From the NCBI GenBank assembly GCA_022457155.1, contig JAJGOT010000322.1, positions 333,501 to 397,500 of the forward strand: DNA of 64,000 nt, written 5' to 3'. Each line of letters begins with the position of its first letter. The stretch's first letter is position 1. Made by a program: the position numbers and the translations under genes. The notes beneath the pieces were generated by a model. That model was not told where the DNA came from. It was given only the letters and a program-made list of their open reading frames with translations, and searched no databases. This stretch comes from Cladopsammia gracilis. Its lineage: Eukaryota; Cnidaria; Anthozoa; Scleractinia; Dendrophylliidae. Shown in pieces: positions 53,430 to 61,073 of this stretch.

Positions 53430-55026
53430 ACACCCCTTTTGGTTTCAAATGGCCAAAAGAACCGATACTATCTCTTGGAATATTTTTCTCACAAAATCAA
53501 ACAGATGCGGAAGAACTCAACTTTGGAACCAAAATTCGAGATTTAGAGAAAATTTTAAATACCTGGAAAAAAAAGAAAACTTACGTTGTACGGAAAAATC
53601 AATATCGTAAAAACATTAGGGCTCTCTAAACTGACTTTTAACGCTTCCGTTTTAAATGTGCCCAAACATTATATAAAACAAATAAATAAAATTATTTTCA
53701 GTTTCATTTGGGACGACAAACCCGCAAAAATTAAAAAAAGTACTGTTATCGCAGAAAAAAAAGAAGGTGGTCTCAAAATGTGCGATTTTGAAATTATGGA
53801 AAAAGCGTTGAAAATTGCTTGGATTAGTAGAATTCAAAGTCAATCGTCTGCTTCTTGGAAAATTATTCCTAACCATTGTGTAAATCATCTTGGTAATTTC
53901 TCTTTCCTGACAAAATGTAACTATAAAACCGAATTACTTAAGCTAGAGAGCCTCCCTATTTTTTATCGCATGATTCTCGATTATTGGCGCGACTTCAAAA
54001 ACTTACCTGATTGTATTACTACCAATATCAAAAATGAAATTATATGGAACAACTGTAATATTCTAATTGATAAGAAGCAAGTTTTTTATAGAAAATGGTT
54101 CTCAAAAAATGTTATTCATGTGCAAGATTTACTAAATGAACAAGGCAACTTCTGTAACTTTTTAGAATTTAAAACAAAGTTTAATTTAGATGTACCCTTT
54201 ACGAAGTTTTATGGTCTTATCAATGCCATTCCTCGCGCGTGGAAAAATGCTTTAAAACCGCATGGTCAAAACAACCTCAACGATACTTCTACCACACCCC
54301 TAATCACAAGTTTCATTTATTCAGCAATCTTAAAAAACACTTTCGTACCACCAACTTCTCAAACTAAAATTTTACGATACGGCTTTTTAGAAAAAAATGT
54401 TCATAAAGTTTACCAAATGCCTTTTACAGTTACAAAAGAAATTAAACTTATAATGTTTCAATACAAAATTATACATAACATACTTCCTACTCAAATGAGC
54501 CTTTACCGTGACGGTATCTCTGAAAGTGATTTGTGTCCGTTATGTGGATGTGAGAAGCAAACTTTAAACCATATGTTAATCCAATGCAGTAAATCACTCT
54601 CCTTCTGGAATACGGTTCAGGAGTGGTGGTTTGAAAAAGCACGTGAAAGACTTTCTTTAAAACATGGTAGCATATTATACGGCTACTTTGACAATACAAA
54701 ATACTGGCAGGCTTTAAATTACGCAATTCTAATAGCAAAATACTATATATTCTGCACGTCAAACAGGTGCCAAGGTGAACTATACTTCCGTAACTTCCTG
54801 CTGCGAATACAAGAAAAAATGGAAATAATTAAAGAAACTGCAATTGCAAAGAAATGCTTGCCTGCTTTTCGCCGAAAGTGGACAGTTCTTCTGTAATTAA
54901 TATTAGTAAATTTGTAAATGTAATCGTATGTCTGTGTAGTTTTGTGTAGTATCATATTGTAATGTAGTGATGTAAATAATGTATTGTTTCAAATAAAGTT
55001 GTTTCCGAAAAAAAAAAAAAAAAAAA
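53430..55026 (+). mobile_element. 5'-truncated LINE inserted in the virus-like element
   Basis: Coding sequence for the C-terminal third of a non-LTR retrotransposon ORF2 runs to 54896, followed by a short 3' UTR with AATAAAG (about 54990) and a poly-A tail at 55009-55026. The left boundary is near 53430; the target duplication is unclear. Its base composition (very A/T-rich) differs from the flanking element genes. Confidence 0.8.
53434..54896 (+). pseudogene. LINE ORF2 C-terminal region
   Basis: The frame begins PFGFKWPKEPILSLGIFFS within 53399-53629 and shifts near 53578, in an A-run. It continues as a 436-codon frame with YGKINIVKTLGLSKLTFNAS, FIWDDKPAKIKKSTVIAEKK, EGGLKMCDFEIMEKALKI and the zinc-knuckle-like LCPLCGCEKQTLNHMLIQC. 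This is the post-reverse-transcriptase region of L1-type ORF2. The polymerase palm and endonuclease are missing, so it is a dead, 5'-truncated insertion. Confidence 0.8.
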
Positions 55027-55073
55027 CCAGAACAACCCCCAAGACAAGGAATCAAAAAAATGGAATAAAAAAT

Positions 55074-55101
55074 AAACACATATGTATACCACACACAAAC
55101 C
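55074..55101 (+). promoter_or_regulatory. TATGTATACC motif
   Basis: ACACATATGTATACCACAC, then ATGG at 55102. A variant of the TATATATACC signal. Confidence 0.5.
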
Positions 55102-55323
55102 ATGGCTGACAATAAGCTTGTGAAGTCTATCCTCGACGCAGCATAAATAACTGGCCTTGTCGCTGGTATTGGTTGGATTGGTAAAAAGGCCATCAAAGAA
55201 AACTTCACTGCTGACCCCAGTGCAAGCTTGATGAACTACGTCAAGTTCACAGCCGTCATGGCTGGCAGCATCGCGCTGAAGAAATATCTCGAGGACCAGA
55301 AAATCCTCCCAGACAACATGTAA
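55102..55323 (+). pseudogene. Small membrane protein gene with an early stop
   Basis: Starts MADNKLVKSILDAA, then TAA at 55144-55146 (codon 15). The same frame continues ITGLVAGIGWIGKKAIKEN, PSASLMNYVKFTAVMAGS and IALKKYLEDQKILPDNM to a stop at 55321-55323. It would be about 73 residues with two hydrophobic segments. It has its own promoter motif and proper spacing to the next gene. One base change explains the break, so the loss is recent or an assembly error. Function unknown. Confidence 0.65.
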
Positions 55324-55348
55324 AACCATATGTATACACACAACCGCA
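55324..55348 (+). promoter_or_regulatory. TATGTATAC motif
   Basis: AACCATATGTATACACACAA lies just before ATGG at 55349; the same variant as at 55074. Confidence 0.5.
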
Positions 55349-55786
55349 ATGGCCAGCATTGCAATAATGGCCCTTGGCGCTGTTTTGAATGCTGCAGCCT
55401 TCACTGGCGGCAATTATCTCGCGAAGTATCTATCTGGTGATAATGGAAAGGCAGCAATGGATGAGAAAATCCGGCATGACAAAGCTCTGGAGCAATACCA
55501 AGCGGCTTACGCCAAATATCAGAAGGACCGCACTAAGCTCCTCGACTGGATTGCAGCCAAGGATCGGATAAAACACCAAGCTAGCCAAAACTTTCAAACC
55601 ACTGACCAAGCCCTGGTCTTGTATAACCAGATGCATAAATCGCAACCTGATAAACAAATCAAAGATTACAAAGAGCCCCAGTTCTCAGACTTCTATAAAC
55701 CCAGCCCACAACAGCAGACTGGTGAACTTGCGTTTATTGGAGGAACCCTTCTTGCAGGTGGGTATGCGGCCTATCGCCTTCTGTAA
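55349..55786 (+). CDS. 145-residue protein with hydrophobic ends
   Basis: MASIAIMALGAVLNAAAFTG at the start is a probable membrane segment or signal anchor. The middle is a charged helix (MDEKIRHDKALEQYQAAYAK) and the end another hydrophobic segment (LAFIGGTLLAGGYAAYRLL). Two-membrane-span small proteins between capsid and integrase genes could be entry or virion membrane proteins, but no family was recognised. The frame is intact. Confidence 0.55.
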   Translation: MASIAIMALGAVLNAAAFTGGNYLAKYLSGDNGKAAMDEKIRHDKALEQYQAAYAKYQKDRTKLLDWIAAKDRIKHQASQNFQTTDQALVLYNQMHKSQPDKQIKDYKEPQFSDFYKPSPQQQTGELAFIGGTLLAGGYAAYRLL

Positions 55787-55794
55787 AAAAATCG

Positions 55795-55825
55795 GCAACA
55801 CAATACATAAGTATATACCATCCCT
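55795..55825 (+). promoter_or_regulatory. AGTATATACC motif
   Basis: ACACAATACATAAGTATATACC, then 9 bases to ATGG at 55826 (integrase). Confidence 0.55.
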
Positions 55826-56815
55826 ATGGAAGCCAAACTCTCAAAGATCTATTACAGTCCTAAAGGCTACTGGAAAGGCCTTGCCGCTGTCAAAAAGCTA
55901 GCTGCAGCAGCCAAGGTCTCTGAAGAGGTGGTAAAGAAATGGCTCGTCAAACAAGCCCTTTGGCAAGTATATCTCCCTGCACCACGCCATATCCCTCGAC
56001 CCAAGTTTGATGTTCAAACTCCTAATGCAGTACATCAAGCTGATCTACTGTTTTTGCCACACGACAAACTGCCCCACGGGCGAAAGATTTACAAATATGC
56101 TTTGACAGTTGTTGATGTGGCTAGCCGTTACAAAGCAGCAGAGCCCTTGACTTCGAAAGAGTCTGATGAAGTTTCGAAGGCATTGGCCCGGGTATATAGG
56201 CGCGGGCCTTTGAAATGGCCACAACTGTTACAAGTCGATCCGGGGACAGAGTTTATGGGAGCTGTGACTAAAGAGACTGGGGCCCATAAAACAACCATTC
56301 GTCGTGGGCGTGTTAATATCCACAGAGACCAAGGGATTGTTGAAAGATTCAACAGAACCCTGGCTGAACGATTGTTTGGTTACCAGTACGCAGTTGAGAT
56401 GAATCTACCCTCTGGTCGTTCGACTGCTTGGGTTAAAAGATTGCCAGATGTTATCTCGGCTTTGAACAATGAAGTAACCAGATTGACTGGCAAGAAGCCC
56501 GCACAAGCAATCAAAGAGAAAGCCACCTCAGCTAAGCCAGCGACCCCATATGCTAGGCCTGTTGGGGTGAATGAAAAGAAGCTCCCACCTAGGGTTAGTG
56601 TGAGATATCTGTATTACCCCGGCGAGCTAGAAGGCGGTAGTCGACGGGCAACTGATCCGATCTGGTCTTTGAAAGTCTACAACATCGAGAAGGTTGTCAC
56701 CAAGCCAGATACGCCTGTTGTGTATTATCTGTACGACGGCCCCAAGCGCGGGTCTGTCCGTGAGGAGTTGATGGTTGTGCCTGAGGGCACTCAGTTGCCG
56801 CCAGCTGGGTTGTGA
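55826..56815 (+). CDS. Retroviral-type (rve, DDE) integrase of the virus-like element
   Basis: 329 residues, MEAKLSKIYYSPKGYWKGL. It joins the element's ends to host DNA. The helical N-terminal domain (GYWKGLAAVKKLAAAAKVSE, VVKKWLVKQALWQVYLPAP) lacks the HHCC pattern of retroviral integrases. The catalytic core has D in NAVHQADLLFLP, D in LLQVDPGTEFMG, and E in RDQGIVERFNRTLAERL, the DDE arrangement of Polinton integrases. The C-terminal part (VRYLYYPGELEGGSRRATD, IWSLKVYNIEKVV) resembles the SH3/chromo-like tails of this group. The frame is complete. It is convergent with the polymerase gene (217 bp between their ends). Confidence 0.85.
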   Translation: MEAKLSKIYYSPKGYWKGLAAVKKLAAAAKVSEEVVKKWLVKQALWQVYLPAPRHIPRPKFDVQTPNAVHQADLLFLPHDKLPHGRKIYKYALTVVDVASRYKAAEPLTSKESDEVSKALARVYRRGPLKWPQLLQVDPGTEFMGAVTKETGAHKTTIRRGRVNIHRDQGIVERFNRTLAERLFGYQYAVEMNLPSGRSTAWVKRLPDVISALNNEVTRLTGKKPAQAIKEKATSAKPATPYARPVGVNEKKLPPRVSVRYLYYPGELEGGSRRATDPIWSLKVYNIEKVVTKPDTPVVYYLYDGPKRGSVREELMVVPEGTQLPPAGL

Positions 56816-57032
56816 AAAAGTACTGTTGCAATCTGCTCTTTGGACAGGCCTTTTAAGGCTTCTATCTCTCTCGGTAAAAAAGATGAAACCTTGGCGGGAG
56901 GCATGTCTTGTTGCTTGGATAAGAGGAAGTAATGGCAGCGAGCGTCAGACTTCCTTGCCTTTCTTTGTGATGAAGTGAAGGGTCCGTTTCTCCCGCGCCC
57001 CATGTTGGGATATACTGGAGGGGTGTCTTTGT

Positions 57033-60000
57033 TCAGTTGGCCGTGTGAAACTCGATCGGTTCTGTGTGGATGCCGTCTGGCAGCACCCAACGCTTGTCGT
57101 AGTAGGCGCTGAGACCCAGCTTGTGCTGCTGATATGTGAACATGGCCCCGTTGTGCATTCGAAAGCCTCTGTTTGTTGCCATGTCCCTACCCCCTTGCAG
57201 GGCTCTTTCGTACCTTTCCCAGCGAAGCTCGTTCTGATTCTTGTTGACTCCCTTGGAGGACATCTTGGCCCCTCCGCCAGCCTCGTTTTCTACGTAATAA
57301 CACTTGCTGCACAGGGCGATGGCTCGTGTACCTTCCTTCTCAAGCTTGAATAAGCCCGGCTCTCTACCACTCCACTTGTCCCACGCCAACCAATTCTTCT
57401 TCTCCGCCTCGAACTGGGCGCGAAGTTCTGGGCGAACTGCTTCTTCGAGAGTATCGTGAGCAAGAGCGAAGTACATGCTGTCTGTGTCCATCTGGATAAG
57501 CTCGAAGTCGCGCCTGTCGATGAAGCAATCAAGGAAGTCGTAATAGAACTCCAGCATGCGGAGCTTGGCAAGTTGATGCACAACAATACCGACTTGAAAG
57601 GGGCGGTCGATTGTGATCTTTTGCTTGCGTAGCTCGATCTTGTAGGCCTCTCCGATCTCTTCGAGGTCTTCGAACAAAGGTGAGCGGAGATTCTTGTCGA
57701 CCTCGTCCTCATCCGTTGTGTACAACGTTCTTGTTTGGCGCTCCACGGCTTCGATGAACTTACCGTAAGCGCTGTTGCCAAGGAGCTTGAACACTTCGGC
57801 AAGCAGTGCCTTATCCTTGTCAGCGTCGCCTTTCCTTCGGTTTTCGGCGACCTCGCGAACGAACCAGTCGAAGAGTTTTTGGGGTCTATAATCGATCGTG
57901 CGATAGACTGCCGTGATCTTGAACCTACTGTTGAGGTACCATTTCAAGAGAGGTGCGTAGATAAGCATCTTTTTCGCTGACAACACACCCAGAAGCTTTT
58001 TCTGGTCGGGAAAGCGGGTTCGACCACTTTCTTGGAGGTAATCGTGCATATGCTGGGGCACACATTCGTTAGGCACTGCTTGGTTGATGAAGAACGGGGG
58101 AAACTCTTCGAACTGCTCCCACAACTCTCGAGGGACTTCGATGTCCACCTCAGCAAACCCGAACCACCTGCCTGTATGCAGCTTCTTTTTGAGAGCTATC
58201 GCTGCCTGCACTGGGTCATCGTAATGCACAACCTTCTCTTTGCCACAGGGCATCTCCTGCAGCATCGTGCTGGGGTAAAGAGAATTCGCATCGAACCCCA
58301 CAATCCGTTTCGTGATGCGGGCTAAGTCGTATTTGTGAGAGCGGATGCGGGTTTCACCGCGCACGTGTTTGCGGGTGAAGACCAGGCTTGGCCCTCCAAC
58401 CACAGCCCCCTTCAGCATGGCGTATGCTTCTGGGCCCGGGGCGTATAGTTCTGGAGCCCTGCGACCCCGGCCCCATCTCAATGAGCCTCGCAAGACGTAT
58501 TGCATTGATACTCCTGGCAAGGAGACCGCGTCTTTGAAGATGTCAACCCCGAGGCTCGTGTAAAAGCCCTTCATCGTTTGGAGAGCTTCGAGGAAGGGAG
58601 ACACGTCTAGATTGTTGTAATACTCCAGCCAGTCTCCGAATGTCTGCATACCTTTCTCGTGAAAGATGCGATTGCATTCCTCGTGCTCCTGAGTAGAAAG
58701 AACGAAGGCCTTTTTGAGTTGTGAGTACCAGCACTCGTATGGGGGAAGCCCAGGGTAATCAAGCTTGTCAGCACTGTCAAACCACTCGTATGGGAGCCAG
58801 GACTTAGTCTGTGTCGCTCCATACATCTTGACCCACCTATCGTACGTAATGCCTGGGGCCAAATAATTCACGATGTCCAAGAACTTGTAGCTGGGAGTGT
58901 TGATGAACATGATGCGTCCCTCTTTCTCCGCAGCGAAGACCTCATTTTCTTGAGCAAAGTGAGAAACAAAGTACTTGCGGATAAGCTTAAGATCGTAATG
59001 ACCTGAGTTGAATCCGACCACAGGAACTTGGTTGCACCATTTGTCGATGAGCTTGAGTTGCTTCTCAGGGAGATTCTCAAGGTCTGGAGGCATATATTGG
59101 TCAGCCACAGCCTCTCGGATGGCTGCGGCTCTCCACTCAAGGGAGGCATAAAACAGAGCGATAAGCTCGTCAGGGTCTTTGGAGCAAATGTACTCAGGCT
59201 CAGGGTTCAACGTGTCGGCAATGGAGACTGAGATTGGCACATGCTCGCTTTCATAAGAGAGCCCGTATGTCGGGCGAGCTGCCTTGGTCTTATCCTGATA
59301 GGCTTCGAAGTCGTAGACGATCGCGTGTGGATACGTTTTGTTTCTTTTCTGTGGGCAACGGTCATTAAACCAGGGGTAAGGCCTTTCATGCTCCCACCTT
59401 TCAACCACGGTGTAGCCGTGGTCTAGAAGCAACTGAGTTCGTTGCAGAGTCTTTTGGTCAGCAACCGCCCTTGTGATTGTGTTGCCTTTACGGTCAGTTG
59501 TGATCACTTCGTTTCTTTGTTCAGGTGCAGGAAAGCACTCTAAACAACCGTGCCAGAAACAACCGTGAAACTGAAACACTGTCTTGCTTTCTGGATGATA
59601 TCCGTCGACTGGAGCCCCACAAATATACCTCTCACCGCCATGACCGCATCTGTGATGGTGGATGTGCTTGTTGGCCTGTTTCGCTACCCACTCGAGCCAG
59701 CACACTGCCTTGACACCGAAACCGCCCTCTGGGTAAAAGGCTTTCTCAAAAGCTGACTCTGGAGGAAGGACACGTTTACCAGGGCAGTCGATTTTGGTTT
59801 GGCCTCGAGTACACGTCTTGACGTGGCGCTTCAAGTTATCAGCCCGTGTAAACCTCCCGCCACACTCACCACAAGTGTAATTGTTTGTGACTTTATTGAG
59901 ATTGGTGATCAAGAAGGCATGGCCTTCATAGATGCCGATGGTCATGGTTGAAACACCAACCTTGTCGTAATTCGCAGGGGTGTGAGATAAAATGAAATCA

Positions 60001-60815
60001 CCATTAGCGAGAACAAGGTAGGCGGCAATGCCTTGCTTGAAATGCTTTTCGATTTTGGAGAAGTGCCGCAAAGTTAGCTGGTCTCGAAGCCCCGGATAAA
60101 AGGCGAAGAAGCTTTCCGCGAGCTCTCTGGTTCTGCGAGTGTTGTAATCTCTTCGAGCTCCTCGATGGACAGCCAAGCAACGAAAGAGACAAAGATTGTC
60201 TTTGAAGTTGTCAAGGGCAATGACTTCTCTTTTGTTGCGAAGCCAATCAGGAAGCCACCCGAGCCCTATTTGCAGGGGTTGTCGATCAAGCACGACTTTT
60301 AGATCAAGCAGGACTGTGCGTTCGTAAACCCATTTGGTGTCAGGCCTTTTGAGGTTTGCGTTTTGGAGACGAAGCTCTTCCTGAACTTGCAACCACTGTC
60401 GTGTCTCGGAGAGAGTGGCTAGCCAACGACTGTAATGGTTGTTTTGATAAAACCGCCTCAACACCTCGGTTTCAGTGTTTCGTAACTCGACTGTGAACCG
60501 TAAATTGATTGCATGTCGTGTTTGAACATTTTGTTTGATTTTGTTCAAAATTCTGTCGACAAGGGGGTTTTCGAGATCGTTGACAAAACGAAACCGGATT
60601 ATTCGTCTGCCGCGGTCAATCCATCGGTCAACCCGATCATAGACTTGAACAAATTGTTCAAAATCTAACTCCTGTGGGTTGTTTTGAGGCTCGACCTCAG
60701 CATTATTGTCGTCATCAGGCTCGAACTGCTCAAGATTTCGGGCCTGTTCGTCCAGCCAGGTAATCAGAGCGCGTTGCTCGTCATCACGGTGTCTTCGTTG
60801 TCGGGGTTGCGCCAT
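57033..60815 (-). CDS. Protein-primed family B DNA polymerase of the virus-like element
   Basis: 1260 residues, MAQPRQRRHRDDEQRALIT. It replicates the element's linear DNA from a protein primer. In order: N-terminal region; OTU-like Cys/His region (FKDNLCLFRCLA about 204-215; GHAFLI about 297-302); C2H2-like finger (YTCGECGGRF..H..C, about 312-335); Vsr-like endonuclease module (VFQFHGCFWHGC about 411-422; GYTVVERWEHE about 465-475); Exo I YDFEAY (about 499), Exo II VGFNSGHYDL (about 597), Exo III YYNNLDV (about 727); Pol A DANSLYPS (about 837), Pol B LLGNSAYGKF (about 1005), Pol C MDTDSMYF (about 1104). All are present and the frame is unbroken. It is alone on the minus strand at the right end of the element, 76 bp before the terminal palindrome. 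Confidence 0.9.
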   Translation of the reverse strand: MAQPRQRRHRDDEQRALITWLDEQARNLEQFEPDDDNNAEVEPQNNPQELDFEQFVQVYDRVDRWIDRGRRIIRFRFVNDLENPLVDRILNKIKQNVQTRHAINLRFTVELRNTETEVLRRFYQNNHYSRWLATLSETRQWLQVQEELRLQNANLKRPDTKWVYERTVLLDLKVVLDRQPLQIGLGWLPDWLRNKREVIALDNFKDNLCLFRCLAVHRGARRDYNTRRTRELAESFFAFYPGLRDQLTLRHFSKIEKHFKQGIAAYLVLANGDFILSHTPANYDKVGVSTMTIGIYEGHAFLITNLNKVTNNYTCGECGGRFTRADNLKRHVKTCTRGQTKIDCPGKRVLPPESAFEKAFYPEGGFGVKAVCWLEWVAKQANKHIHHHRCGHGGERYICGAPVDGYHPESKTVFQFHGCFWHGCLECFPAPEQRNEVITTDRKGNTITRAVADQKTLQRTQLLLDHGYTVVERWEHERPYPWFNDRCPQKRNKTYPHAIVYDFEAYQDKTKAARPTYGLSYESEHVPISVSIADTLNPEPEYICSKDPDELIALFYASLEWRAAAIREAVADQYMPPDLENLPEKQLKLIDKWCNQVPVVGFNSGHYDLKLIRKYFVSHFAQENEVFAAEKEGRIMFINTPSYKFLDIVNYLAPGITYDRWVKMYGATQTKSWLPYEWFDSADKLDYPGLPPYECWYSQLKKAFVLSTQEHEECNRIFHEKGMQTFGDWLEYYNNLDVSPFLEALQTMKGFYTSLGVDIFKDAVSLPGVSMQYVLRGSLRWGRGRRAPELYAPGPEAYAMLKGAVVGGPSLVFTRKHVRGETRIRSHKYDLARITKRIVGFDANSLYPSTMLQEMPCGKEKVVHYDDPVQAAIALKKKLHTGRWFGFAEVDIEVPRELWEQFEEFPPFFINQAVPNECVPQHMHDYLQESGRTRFPDQKKLLGVLSAKKMLIYAPLLKWYLNSRFKITAVYRTIDYRPQKLFDWFVREVAENRRKGDADKDKALLAEVFKLLGNSAYGKFIEAVERQTRTLYTTDEDEVDKNLRSPLFEDLEEIGEAYKIELRKQKITIDRPFQVGIVVHQLAKLRMLEFYYDFLDCFIDRRDFELIQMDTDSMYFALAHDTLEEAVRPELRAQFEAEKKNWLAWDKWSGREPGLFKLEKEGTRAIALCSKCYYVENEAGGGAKMSSKGVNKNQNELRWERYERALQGGRDMATNRGFRMHNGAMFTYQQHKLGLSAYYDKRWVLPDGIHTEPIEFHTAN

Positions 60816-60830
60816 TGCGTATATACAAGG
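60816..60830 (-). promoter_or_regulatory. GTATATAC motif before the polymerase
   Basis: Minus strand: CTTGTATATACGCA then ATGG. The same core (TATATAC) at the same distance as for the other genes. Confidence 0.5.
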
Positions 60831-60891
60831 ATTTTAGTTTTCTTCAATTGGTTATGTCTAGCTTGCCGGAGTTTGAGGGAGGGGGTCTCAG

Positions 60892-61073
60892 AGTAGTTGG
60901 TGGGGAGGGACGTCAAATACGGTTTTTCAGATACCTAAATAAGCCGCCAAACGCCCGAGTTACCGGGCCCCCAGGTCGAATGCAATGAGGCCTGGGGGCC
61001 CGGTAACTCGGGCGTTTGGCGGCTTATTTAGGTATCTGAAAAACCGTATTTGACTCCCTCCCCACCAACTACT
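60892..61073. repeat. Near-perfect 182-bp palindrome at the end of the virus-like element
   Basis: Left arm 60892-60975 (AGTAGTTGGTGGGGAGGG ... GGGCCCCCAGG) and right arm 60991-61073 are inverted copies with one one-base indel, around a 15-base loop. The outer ends read AG...CT, the type described for Polinton termini. It could be a terminal hairpin, a fused pair of termini, or an unrelated small foldback element. Confidence 0.8.
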
